The notes under the pieces: model-generated
Database searches by the model: none
Told to the model about the DNA's origin: nothing
What the model saw: only the letters and a program-made list of their open reading frames with translations
Part shown: in pieces, positions 40,633-49,596 of the stretch
Layout of the letters: every line of letters starts with the position of its first letter
How positions within the stretch are numbered: position 1 is the first letter of the stretch
Source: Haloquadratum walsbyi J07HQW2
GTDB taxonomy: Archaea; Halobacteriota; Halobacteria; Halobacteriales; Haloferacaceae
Direction: 5' to 3'
Assembly (NCBI RefSeq): GCF_000415985.1
Contig: NZ_KE356561.1
Location: 2,064,657 to 2,128,656, forward strand
DNA: 64,000 nt
Made by a program: the position numbers and the translations under genes

Positions 40633-41985
40633 ATGACTGATGGGTTCAGAACCCGGAGCCTGCATGCCGGGCAGGACCCGGATGAGACAACAGGGGCACG
40701 CGCTCCACCGCTTCATCAGACTACCTCATATGTTTTTGAGGATGCTGAGACGGCTGCTGATCTATATGCACTCGCACCAGATGCTGACGGCGACGTATAC
40801 TCACGAATTTCAAATCCAACTGTCCGCAGTCTTGAAACCCGACTAGCGGCTCTTGAGGGGGGTGTCGCTGCTGTTGCAACCGCGTCTGGAATGGCTGCAC
40901 TCGATGCAGCGACAAGCGTTCTTGCACGCGCTGGAGACAATATCGTGGTTGCAGCCGATATGTATGGTGGTACAGCGACGTATTTTCGCCAGATGGCGAC
41001 CCGACGTGGAATCACAATCCGGACTGTCGATACGCTCGCATATGATAAATATAGTGAGGTAATCGACACCGACACTGCCTTTGTTCACATCGAAACGATT
41101 GCAAATCCATCACTGAAAACACCAGATATCGAGCGAATCGCTGATATTGCACACACGGCTAAGACACCACTTGTTGTTGACAATACGTTCGCAACACCGG
41201 CATTGTCACGGCCAATTGAGTATGGTGCAGATATCATCTGGGAGTCAACAACAAAATGGCTGCATGGGTCTGGAACGACTATCGGCGGAATCCTCGTTGA
41301 CGGCGGAACATTTCCATGGGAGCATGCTGATTATGATGAGCTCTCAGGCGAGAATCCTACATTCGGGATTGATTTCGTTGACCGATACGGAGCAGCCGCC
41401 TTCGCACATGTCGCCCGCCAGCGTGCGCTTCGGACACTTGGTAATCAACAATCGCCGTTCGATGCATGGCAGACAATCCAAGGTCTTGAGACGCTTCCAC
41501 TTCGCATGGAACGTCACTGTGCGAACGCAAGGACGGTTGCTACGTTCCTTCGTGATCACGAGGACGTGGCGTGGGTTTCATATCCAGGATTTAGCGACCA
41601 TCCAACCCATGATACAGCAACGCAGTATCTCGGGACTGACATTGTCGAAGCAGGCTATGGAGGGATGCTCACATTTGGACTTGAAGATGGGTTTGAGGTT
41701 GCAAAGCGGACCTGTGAAGAAACATCATTGATATCATTCCTTGCAAATGTCGGCGATGCAAAGACACTGATTATTCACCCAGCATCAACAACACATGCAC
41801 AGTTGAGTACCGAAGAACAACAAGCAGCTGGACTTACGTCGGATATGCTTCGGTTATCGGTTGGGCTTGAGGACCCCAATGATATTATCGATGATCTTAA
41901 TCAGGCAATCCACTCAGCAACGATAATATCAGAAGAGAACAGTGATAATAAAAATACACCAACAGAGGTAGTTTCCTCAGAATGA
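40633..41985 (+). CDS. metY: O-acetylhomoserine sulfhydrylase (MetY)
   Basis: A 450-residue PLP enzyme of the Cys/Met metabolism family. The start [20 protein letters not shown] is the MetY/CGS N-terminus; PLP lysine in [17 protein letters not shown] (about residue 209), SRISNPT at about residue 57 and the C-terminal [12 protein letters not shown] are intact. Converts O-acetylhomoserine plus sulfide to homocysteine. Overlaps metX by 4 bp, giving a direct two-step route. The last 25 residues are a non-conserved Asn/Ser tail. Confidence 0.94.
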   Translation: MTDGFRTRSLHAGQDPDETTGARAPPLHQTTSYVFEDAETAADLYALAPDADGDVYSRISNPTVRSLETRLAALEGGVAAVATASGMAALDAATSVLARAGDNIVVAADMYGGTATYFRQMATRRGITIRTVDTLAYDKYSEVIDTDTAFVHIETIANPSLKTPDIERIADIAHTAKTPLVVDNTFATPALSRPIEYGADIIWESTTKWLHGSGTTIGGILVDGGTFPWEHADYDELSGENPTFGIDFVDRYGAAAFAHVARQRALRTLGNQQSPFDAWQTIQGLETLPLRMERHCANARTVATFLRDHEDVAWVSYPGFSDHPTHDTATQYLGTDIVEAGYGGMLTFGLEDGFEVAKRTCEETSLISFLANVGDAKTLIIHPASTTHAQLSTEEQQAAGLTSDMLRLSVGLEDPNDIIDDLNQAIHSATIISEENSDNKNTPTEVVSSE

Positions 41986-43190
41986 AAACTGCGAGTGGGA
42001 AAGCAGATCTTGGTCAATTCGACTTTGCCTGCGGTGATAAAATCGAGTCACTTGAAGTCGCATACGAGACGTATGGCGAGTTTAATGGCGATAATGCAGT
42101 TTTGATCTGTCATGCACTTACCGGCAGTCAAAATGTTGCTGGCTACACCGGTGAGGAAGCTGATGGTCAAGCCCGTGCTTGGTGGAATGATATTGTTGGA
42201 CCAGGAAAGGCGGTTGACACGACCGAATACTATGTTGTTTGTGCAAATGTTCCTGGATCATGTTATGGAACAACTGGTCCAGCGTCGACGGACTCAGAAG
42301 GTGAAGTCTATGCAACAGAATTCCCACCGGTGACCGTTGGAGATTGGACTCGAGCACAACGTCAGGTTCTTGATACACTCGGCGTCGGTCGACTTCGTGC
42401 TGTTGTTGGTGGAAGTGTCGGTGGCATGAACGCGCTCGATTGGGCAAGACGATATCCTGATGATGCTGAATGTATTATTGCTGTCGCCGCTGCCGCTCGG
42501 CTTGATGCACAGTCACTTGCACTTGATGCAATCGCCCGTCGAGCGATTACGACTGACCCTGACTGGAATGATGGTGAGTATTATACGACTGATACAACAC
42601 CGACAGACGGTCTTGCAGTTGCTCGTCAGATAGGGCACGTGATGTATCTCTCAAAATCATCAATGCAACAGAAGTTCTCCCGTCGAGCAGCCGGTCGTGA
42701 TGCCCGTCGCGACTCATTCCCTGTCGACCCAGCAGCGGCGTTTTTTCCATACCGCGATGTTGAGTCATATCTGGATTATCAGGCTGAGAAGTTCGTTGAA
42801 CGGTTTGATCCAAATTCATATTTATATCTCACACGTGCAATGGATGATTATGATCTTGCAGAGGGATACGAAGACGACGCTCGTGCCATTGCTGCCTTTG
42901 AGGGGGAGACGTTATTAGTATCATTTACTGGCGATTGGCATTTCACGACTGAGCAGTCTGAAACGCTCGCTGAGTCATTTCGCTCTGTATCGACACCGGT
43001 TGCACATCACGTGATTGAGTCTGATCACGGACATGATGCGTTTTTAGTCGAGCCTGACAAAGTTGGACCTCCACTCCGAGATTTCCTCGCTGATGGTATC
43101 AATGGTCGAGCAGTGCATGATACGGCTGAGTCAAGTACCGATGATGATAATGGATTTGCGCCAGTTCATGCATCGTTATTTAGCCGATAA
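41982..43190 (+). CDS. metX: Homoserine O-acetyltransferase
   Basis: A 402-residue alpha/beta-hydrolase-fold acyltransferase that makes the MetY substrate. Nucleophile elbow [16 protein letters not shown] (Ser about residue 145), substrate-binding region [12 protein letters not shown], and Asp ([11 protein letters not shown]) and His ([10 protein letters not shown]) of the triad near residues 315 and 348. The metY-metX order with ATGA overlap indicates one transcript and coupled translation, likely under the control region at 40590. Confidence 0.95.
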   Translation: MKTASGKADLGQFDFACGDKIESLEVAYETYGEFNGDNAVLICHALTGSQNVAGYTGEEADGQARAWWNDIVGPGKAVDTTEYYVVCANVPGSCYGTTGPASTDSEGEVYATEFPPVTVGDWTRAQRQVLDTLGVGRLRAVVGGSVGGMNALDWARRYPDDAECIIAVAAAARLDAQSLALDAIARRAITTDPDWNDGEYYTTDTTPTDGLAVARQIGHVMYLSKSSMQQKFSRRAAGRDARRDSFPVDPAAAFFPYRDVESYLDYQAEKFVERFDPNSYLYLTRAMDDYDLAEGYEDDARAIAAFEGETLLVSFTGDWHFTTEQSETLAESFRSVSTPVAHHVIESDHGHDAFLVEPDKVGPPLRDFLADGINGRAVHDTAESSTDDDNGFAPVHASLFSR

Positions 43191-43296
43191 CCCACATTTC
43201 AATATCAGTTTCACAATCCTATGCTTGATAGATGATTATTGAATATAGAGATAGACAGATGAGTGTATCGCAAAATCGACATTATGAAACCGCTAG

Positions 43297-44535
43297 ATGG
43301 CAGAGACGCCCGTTGTGAGTGGCGTTTTCTCGGAGCGGTGGCGACCGGTTGGGCTTGTCGCTGGATGGCAGACTGCTGCGAGTTTGTGTTATTATAGCAT
43401 CTTTGCAGCGACTGATTTCGTTCGCAATACATTCGCGCTTTCAGAATCACTTGTTGGGTTATTTCTCGCTGCAGCGCTCATCGGATATACCCTTGCGTTG
43501 TTTCCAAGCGGAGCTGCTGTGGACGGATATGGAGAGCGCCCCGTGATGATCGTTGGACTCCTTGGGCTCGCGGCTGCAGCAGTTGGCGTCTCGTTTGCTC
43601 CAACATATCTGACAATTCTCATAGCGGCTGGGGTGCTTGGTGCTGCGTACTCAACGGCGATGCCAGCCTCAAACCGTGGTATTGTCGCCAATGCCCCCGC
43701 TGGACAAGCAAATCTTGCAATGGGGCTGAAACAAGTTGGTGTCACAACGGGGAGCGCAGCAGCATCTATTGTTATCACCGGCGTCGCCGCAGTAGTGGTG
43801 TGGCCGGTCGGGTTTTGGATAATCGCCATCATCGCCGGAGGGTACACACTCGGGTTTGGCAGAACATACACTGGTAAGCCCGGATCGGGCGAAATTACCA
43901 TCCCAGATATGTGGGGGCTAATCAAGGGTCGAAGATATGCGCTGCTTATTGTTGCTGGATTATTTATTGGCGCATCGATCTTCAGCATGCTTGGATATAT
44001 TGTATTGTACGTTGTTGATGTCGTGCGTCTTGGTTCACGCGTTGGAAATCTTGGGATCACCGCCACCATTATAGGAGGTGGTGTGCTCGCACTGACACAA
44101 CTTACCGGTAGTGCTGCCCGTATTGCGGCTGGAAGTCTCGCTGATCGATTACGTAGTCATCAGATGGCTGATTCACAGGGATCCGCACTCGTCGCCGCTG
44201 CTCAACTAACACTTGGGACAGTGCTGTTTATTACACTCGCAGTCGGTCCACAGTCAATATTAGTCGTTATTGTGGCATTCATCGGTCTTGGATTATCGAT
44301 TCACGGCTCTCCAGGGGTGTTTTATTCGTGTCTGGCAGATCTTGTTGATGATACTGAGCTTGGCGCTGCGACTGCAGGGGGGCAGATAGCAATCAACATT
44401 GGTGGTGTACTGACACCACCATTGTTCGGAATTATTGTTGAAACATCAGGATATAATCTCGCGTGGGTTCTACTCGCAGGACTAAGTGGAATTGCAGCAG
44501 TACTATTAGGTCTTATCGTTTATATTAGTCGGTAG
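43297..44535 (+). CDS. MFS transporter
   Basis: A 412-residue protein with about twelve hydrophobic segments (first AGWQTAASLCYYSIFAATDF; others IVGLLGLAAAAVGVSFAPTY, ILIAAGVLGAAYSTAMPASN). The MFS loop 2-3 motif is seen as GAAVDGYGERPVMIVG (about residue 72). Substrate unknown. It lies 106 bp after metX on the same strand, so a link to sulfur amino acids is possible but unproven. Confidence 0.85.
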   Translation: MAETPVVSGVFSERWRPVGLVAGWQTAASLCYYSIFAATDFVRNTFALSESLVGLFLAAALIGYTLALFPSGAAVDGYGERPVMIVGLLGLAAAAVGVSFAPTYLTILIAAGVLGAAYSTAMPASNRGIVANAPAGQANLAMGLKQVGVTTGSAAASIVITGVAAVVVWPVGFWIIAIIAGGYTLGFGRTYTGKPGSGEITIPDMWGLIKGRRYALLIVAGLFIGASIFSMLGYIVLYVVDVVRLGSRVGNLGITATIIGGGVLALTQLTGSAARIAAGSLADRLRSHQMADSQGSALVAAAQLTLGTVLFITLAVGPQSILVVIVAFIGLGLSIHGSPGVFYSCLADLVDDTELGAATAGGQIAINIGGVLTPPLFGIIVETSGYNLAWVLLAGLSGIAAVLLGLIVYISR

Positions 44536-44707
44536 GAAATATTGTTCGTTTTGTTGATCATCTTACAGTAATAATAGCACGGAAGTCAACGAATATAGTT
44601 ACGAGAGATATTCTATTTATATAGCTATTTTATTTTATTTTATTTTTAATTCTCCAGGAGACATGACTGTATCCTCAGAGAAGCTATGTTGTGACCCGAA
44701 TCAACTA

Positions 44708-44980
44708 TTACTTTGCTTCGAGTAGTTCAACAATATTCTCCTTGGAATCTTTACAATAAAATCGTGGCGTGATACCGAAATCAGCAGGCTCGCTCGTCAC
44801 CGCGGCGCCGGCATTGACTACCCGATTATGCCATACATCGATATCGTCAGCCTCAAACGCGAAATGATGTGCACCAATACCATTATTACCGACACCTACA
44901 GCAGACTCGTCCAGTGGTTCGTGATATTTGACCAGTTCAACTGCACAACCTGGTGCCTCAAGAAACACCGCCGACAGGTC
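44708..44980 (-). pseudogene. VOC-family (glyoxalase-like) protein, 5'-truncated
   Basis: The frame HDLSAVFLEAPGCAVELVKY, then GVGNNGIGAHHFAFEADDID and a C-terminal FYCKDSKENIVELLEAK is the second half of a vicinal-oxygen-chelate protein (methylmalonyl-CoA epimerase/glyoxalase type): His of AHHFAF and Glu of IVELLE are metal ligands in the fold. The first half is missing; upstream a stop precedes the VOC frame at about 44985, and the right end of the TnpB element starts at about 44998. So the gene was interrupted by the element. A GTG at 44968 could start an 86-residue remnant. Confidence 0.8.
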
Positions 44981-45012
44981 GTGTCAGAAACCCCCAAGTG
45001 AACTACCCCGCC

Positions 45013-46012
45013 CTACTCAACGACATTCCGTGTTGCTTCCTTGATGGCGGAGCTTCCTGCTTCTGTGACGCGACTTGCATCCACAATCATATGGACTAAT
45101 CCTTGCCATTGTCAGCGGACACAGCGATTACACTTCCCACAGGCGTTTCTTCGGAGTGAATCACTACCACTCCTACTCCTCGCTTCTTTAGTCCTCGTGA
45201 GAGGACGTTCAACGCCGCATTCCAATCCCTCCCCGCCCCGCCCCGCCCCGTCTCAAACCCACACGTTGGACATGAGCGTTCACGAACTGATAACCGCTTG
45301 TACACACTCGTCCCACACAACGCGCAATCCAAGGTTGTGTTCTCGGGGTTGACTGTGACCACGTAGCACCCATTTTTTACCATGGTGTTGGAAAATACTG
45401 ATGAAGCCGCGCCAGATTCAGCCTTGCTCCGGGCGTTTTGCGAGCCTTTCAGCATCTCTCTCACATTCACGTCTTCGAGGAACACTGCTTTATGATGGGC
45501 CGTGTAGTATTGTGCGAGCTTGTTCTTGAATTCCCAGTTCTTCTGATTCATCCGAGCGTGGATGTTCGCAACCTGTCGTTGTTTGTCCTAGTTGCGAGAC
45601 TCGTACTCTACGTGACACTCCAGTACTCACGTGGGTTCTTCCAGTTCAGCGAGCCTGCGCTGCAGCCCTTCGCTTTGAGTTTCCCAAGGTTGGTGATGTT
45701 TCGAGTGATGCGCTCAGCATGGGTTTGTAAAACTTTTGAGTACACGTCGTTCAAGTCTGTACTCCATGTTTTCAGTTCGGGTGACTCGTCCCGGATTTTG
45801 GTGACTCGTTGTTTCACGGGTCCTTCCGATTCTGTGATTTGATTGAATCGATAGAGACCGTGATTGTGAATTACCTCGGGGACAAGCCCCGACTCTGATT
45901 CCCTGGTTAGGCTACGCTGCCCTGCCCTGCGCCCCGGCAAGGGAATTTCAGTCAATTCCTCCCGACCTTTTTGTCCTCCGTGAGGGGTCGGCTGGAAGTA
46001 ACATCCGAACAC
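45013..46012 (-). pseudogene. TnpB (IS1341 type) pseudogene with intact right end
   Basis: N-terminal part at 45608-46012 contains PELKTWSTDLNDVYSKVLQT and SLNWKNPREYW, typical of haloarchaeal TnpB. A stop and deletion follow near 45600. The C-terminal half at 45096-45551 has NQKNWEFKNKLAQYYTAHH, the RuvC-like VFLEDVNVREML and the zinc ribbon CALCGTSV...CPTCGFETGR. The end shifts frame once more at about 45100 to VDASRVTEAGSSAIKEATRN and stops at 45013. At least three lesions: not a functional nuclease. The true N-terminus is absent. The element's right end (GGGGTAGTTCAC at about 44998-45009 read on the minus strand) directly abuts the VOC remnant. Confidence 0.87.
45874..45895. repeat. Copy of the hairpin arm found at 2940
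   Basis: CCTCGGGG(A)CAAGCCCCGACTC here versus CCTCGGGG(T)CAAGCCCCGACTC at 2940-2961: one mismatch over 22 bases. Here it lies within the N-terminal region of the TnpB pseudogene, where the protein reads SESGLVPEV. Confidence 0.8.
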
Positions 46013-46319
46013 CCGATGTGTCCGTGGGAGCCGGTCACTCTACCATGACCCGGTAAAACCCCCGTCCCCGTCGCACCGCCACTGGCGGATGGTGAGAAGG
46101 ACCACATTTCCAGACTATCGCAGCCAGCAGTAAATGAAGGTCGGTGATCCGTCTGTGAGATTTTCTGTCTGTCCTGTCCCATGAGTTATATAGCGTAGTA
46201 ACTATTTATGCCGGCTTTACGATTCGGGGTCACATCAGTACAGTATCAAAGCCCCGACCCCAGGGCACTCGCCTTGCTTATCTGTAGAAATTAATGACAG
46301 CCTCGTTAGAATTAAATCT
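46013..46319. other. Left flank of the TnpB remnant, no gene
   Basis: About 300 bp, GC-rich to about 46180 and then AT-rich. It contains a further AAGCCCCGACCCC motif at 46246-46258, resembling the 2940 hairpin arm. No coding region recognised; probably decayed element DNA plus the promoter of the next gene. Confidence 0.4.
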
Positions 46320-47813
46320 GTGCCGAAAGAATGTATAGTAACCGTGAGTGTAAACGCGGATACAGCATCGCAATCAGATATCATCCCGGTCCCAGAGCTT
46401 GAGGAAAAAGCAATCGCCTGTGCAGAACGTCTCCACGCAGCAGAGTGTGTTCTCATTGCCTCACATATTGACGCTGATGGATTGACGAGTGCTGCGATTG
46501 CAGCAAAAGCACTTGAACGGGCTAATATTCCGTGTGAGACGGTGTTTGCAAAACAACTTGATGCCAACGAGATCAAACGAATCGCAGCAACTGATTACGA
46601 TACCATCTTATTCACTGATTTTGGGAGTGGACAGCTCGATATCATGGATCCATATGTCAGTGGTGGACATTTTGAGGCGGTCATTGCTGATCATCACCAG
46701 CCAGCGCTGACCAGTGATGACAATCCAGCAGTTCAATCACAGCATCATCTGAACCCATTGTTGGTCGGGATTGATGGAGCAAGTGAACTTTCAGGGGCAG
46801 GTACAAGTTATGTCCTCGCGCGAGCACTCGCGAATGCTAGCACAGAGGAAAATAACCGGGATCTCGCTGCTCTTGCAGTTGTCGGGGCGGTCGGTGATAT
46901 GCAAAGTTCAGTAGGTGGACTTACCGGTGCGAACGCAGCGATCGTTGAAGAAGGAGTAGCCGCGGGCGTCATTGAGGAAACGACAGATCTCCGCATATAC
47001 GGCCGGCAGACTCGTCCACTTCCGAAACTGCTTGAATACGCAAGCGATGTGCAAATACCGGGAATCACAAATAATGAATCCGGCGTTGCAACGTTCCTCA
47101 ATGATATTGATATTCAAACGCGGTCAGATGGCGAGTGGCGTCGGTGGATTGATCTGACGATGAATGAACGGCAAACTGTTGTGAGCGGACTCATTGACCG
47201 TGCAATTGCGTCTGGCGTTCCAGGTGAGCAGATCAATGATCTTGTCGGAACAACATATACACTCACTGCAGAGGCGCCTGGCACAGAGTTGCGCGATGTG
47301 AGTGAATTCTCAACGTTACTGAATGCAACCGCTCGGTATGGCAGAGCCGATGTTGGACTTGCAGTGTGTCTTGGTAACCGTGGCGCTGCATTGACACAAG
47401 CCCGTCATTTATTACAGACACATCGACAGAATCTTTCAGAGGGACTTCAGTGGGTCACTTCGAAGGGGACAACGACCGAATCAAATATACAGTGGTTTGA
47501 TGCCGGTGGGCGAATCCGGGAGACAATTGTCGGTATTGTTGCTGGGATGGCGGTTGGAGGTGAGGGGATTCAGGGTGATCTCCCTATCTTAGCATTTGCT
47601 GAGAAATCAGACACAGAAATAAAAGTGAGTGCACGTGGGTCACAACGGCTTGTTCGTAATGGACTTGATCTCTCAGCAGTGATGCAAAAAGCAGCAAGCG
47701 CTGTCGGTGGTGAGGGTGGAGGTCATGATATTGCTGCGGGAGCAACAATCCCGATGAGTGAACGCTCAACATTCGTTGAAATAGCCGATAAGACTGTTGG
47801 CGAGCAAGTATAA
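46320..47813 (+). CDS. RecJ-like DHH-family nuclease
   Basis: A 497-residue DHH phosphoesterase. Motifs: ASHIDADGLTSAAIAAKAL (about residue 49), FTDFGSGQLDIMD (about 100), VIADHHQPAL (the DHH, about 122), VGAVGDMQ (about 193) and the C-terminal DHHA1 GGEGGGHDIAAGATI (about 465). Archaeal RecJ/GAN homologues act in Okazaki-fragment maturation, repair and with the replisome. The start is a GTG at 46320; the first 20 residues are not conserved and the family-like segment starts near VPELEEKA, so a later start is possible. Confidence 0.92.
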   Translation: MPKECIVTVSVNADTASQSDIIPVPELEEKAIACAERLHAAECVLIASHIDADGLTSAAIAAKALERANIPCETVFAKQLDANEIKRIAATDYDTILFTDFGSGQLDIMDPYVSGGHFEAVIADHHQPALTSDDNPAVQSQHHLNPLLVGIDGASELSGAGTSYVLARALANASTEENNRDLAALAVVGAVGDMQSSVGGLTGANAAIVEEGVAAGVIEETTDLRIYGRQTRPLPKLLEYASDVQIPGITNNESGVATFLNDIDIQTRSDGEWRRWIDLTMNERQTVVSGLIDRAIASGVPGEQINDLVGTTYTLTAEAPGTELRDVSEFSTLLNATARYGRADVGLAVCLGNRGAALTQARHLLQTHRQNLSEGLQWVTSKGTTTESNIQWFDAGGRIRETIVGIVAGMAVGGEGIQGDLPILAFAEKSDTEIKVSARGSQRLVRNGLDLSAVMQKAASAVGGEGGGHDIAAGATIPMSERSTFVEIADKTVGEQV

Positions 47814-47922
47814 TTCACTTTAGAGACATATCTTCAGAAATTGCATCCTTTGGATTCATCTCAGTGGATTCACTTTATGCGAGATTATGAATAGAGGTCG
47901 CACCCCTGCAGTAATACGATTA

Positions 47923-47943
47923 TATCGCATATCGCATATCGCA
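47923..47943 (+). repeat. TATCGCA x3 heptanucleotide tandem repeat
   Basis: Three perfect tandem TATCGCA units in the gap between the RecJ-like gene and the small membrane protein. A 7-base unit in non-coding DNA; significance unknown. Confidence 0.85.
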
Positions 47944-48093
47944 TATTTCACGAGTTGTCGGATAACAACTGACGACACCGTATAATCAGTAATCCCGAGT
48001 ATGGTCTGTCGAAAGTTCCAAGTAGGCAAATAATTCTAGTTAATAATATTCATCTGCACTCACTGGAATGGCGAAACGACTATACTCACGCCT

Positions 48094-48306
48094 ATGAAAC
48101 AGCCGGATATGCTCTTCCGAGAGCGAGCATACATCAATACAATTGTTGGACAAGTTGACACCGTTGTTGAATTTGTGGTGTCACATCCAGCACTCATTGT
48201 GCTGCTCGCAATGCTACTTGGGTTCACCTTCTTCTCATATTTATTCATCAGACGGATACTTACCGGGCTTCGTGAGGGGTATGATGAGAGCTATCGGGAG
48301 AGCTGA
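48094..48306 (+). CDS. Small single-helix membrane protein (DUF7859-like)
   Basis: A 70-residue protein with a hydrophobic helix (HPALIVLLAMLLGFTFFSYLFI, residues about 31-52) and a charged C-terminus (LREGYDESYRES). It ends 9 bp before the phosphate-transporter-like gene, indicating an operon. I recall haloarchaeal homologues as DUF7859. A subunit or regulator of the transporter is a reasonable inference. Confidence 0.78.
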   Translation: MKQPDMLFRERAYINTIVGQVDTVVEFVVSHPALIVLLAMLLGFTFFSYLFIRRILTGLREGYDESYRES

Positions 48307-48315
48307 CGGGCGATA

Positions 48316-49506
48316 ATGGTCGGCGTTGGAACACTCTTGACGCTTGGTGTCGCTACATCAGCAAGTTTGTTCATGGCATGGTCAATTGGCGCTGGGTCCT
48401 CAGGATCAACGCCATTTGCACCGGCAGTCGGAGCGAATGCAATCTCAATAATGCGGGCTGGATTCATTGTTGGATTGCTTGGGCTTGCGGGTGCTGTATT
48501 ACAGGGAGCAAATGTTACACAAGCAGTTGGGTCGGAACTTGTAATCGGTAATGTGCTCACTGCAACAGCATCTATTGTTGCGTTACTCACCGCTGCAGCA
48601 CTTGTTGCAGTTGGTGTGTTTGCTGGGTATCCAATCGCGACCGCATTCACTGTCACAGGGGCCGTAGTTGGTGTTGGGCTTGCAAATGGCGGATCACCGG
48701 CAATATTGAAATATCGAGAGATCATGACGCTATGGACGCTCACACCAATTGTTGGTGGTGGGACTGCCTACCTAACCGCTCGGGTGCTACGACACGAGAT
48801 TGTTGCTGAACAAATAGCCATTCCAGCCCTCGCAGGACTAGTCGGAGCACTCGTTGCAAATATTCGATTTGCAGTGCTTGGAGGTGAGCGTGGGCGGTCA
48901 ATCGCAAATGCCGGTGCTGAAACACTGCTAGTGGGAGGAACCGGAGGTAACCTTCTGATTGGAGCGCTCATCATAACGATTGGGTTCACACTCATCAGCG
49001 CGGTATTAGTATATCAAGATATGAAACAAAGCACGGCACGTGGACAGCGGCGATTCCTGCTTGTCCTTGGCGGACTTGTCGCGTTCTCAGCTGGTGGGAG
49101 TCAAGTCGGTCTTGCGCTTGGACCACTCGTACCACTTCTGGATGTGGTTGCTATTCCACTACCACTCGTGCTTCTTGGCGGGGGAATTGGACTTCTCATC
49201 GGGTCATGGACTGGTGCCCCTCGAATGATTAAGGCACTCGCACAAGATTACTCCTCACTTGGACCACGCCGATCAATTGCTGCGATGATTCCGTCATTCG
49301 CGATTGCACAAACCGCGGTTGCACTTGGGATTCCAGTCTCATTCAATGAGATTATCGTGAGTGCTATTATCGGAAGCGGCTATGCTGCTGGCGGATCCGA
49401 TGTAAGTCGAGAGAAGATGGTCAAAACAGCGCTTGCATGGATTGGCTCGCTTGCACTTGCGTTCGCACTCTCATATGGTCTATTTGTTATCATCGATAGT
49501 ATATGA
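48316..49506 (+). CDS. Inorganic phosphate transporter, PiT-like
   Basis: A 396-residue integral membrane protein with about ten hydrophobic segments. The PiT family repeat is visible twice in altered form: FAPAVGANAISIMRAGFIVG (about residue 35; the usual GAND reads GANA) and LGIPVSFNEIIVSAIIGSGY (about residue 335; usual PVSTTH reads PVSFNE). IVGLLGLAGAVLQGANV also matches PiT. Transport of phosphate is inferred from the family, and the altered motifs make the substrate less certain. Preceded by the small membrane protein with 9 bp spacing. Confidence 0.8.
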   Translation: MVGVGTLLTLGVATSASLFMAWSIGAGSSGSTPFAPAVGANAISIMRAGFIVGLLGLAGAVLQGANVTQAVGSELVIGNVLTATASIVALLTAAALVAVGVFAGYPIATAFTVTGAVVGVGLANGGSPAILKYREIMTLWTLTPIVGGGTAYLTARVLRHEIVAEQIAIPALAGLVGALVANIRFAVLGGERGRSIANAGAETLLVGGTGGNLLIGALIITIGFTLISAVLVYQDMKQSTARGQRRFLLVLGGLVAFSAGGSQVGLALGPLVPLLDVVAIPLPLVLLGGGIGLLIGSWTGAPRMIKALAQDYSSLGPRRSIAAMIPSFAIAQTAVALGIPVSFNEIIVSAIIGSGYAAGGSDVSREKMVKTALAWIGSLALAFALSYGLFVIIDSI

Positions 49507-49596
49507 TGAGTTGACAGTCAGCGTATAGTAACTGGGAAGTCTTTATGTATGCCTGCGCGATATTTAGGATAGTGATTGAGTGGGTGCTTGATCTTT

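Noticed and set aside
43392-44069. 225-residue frame antisense to the MFS gene
   Set aside because: Pro/Ala/Thr-rich complement of a membrane-protein gene; coding signal belongs to the plus strand.
47881-47950. CRISPR-like short repeats
   Set aside because: Heptamer units abut directly without spacers; nowhere in the window do I see regularly spaced repeats.
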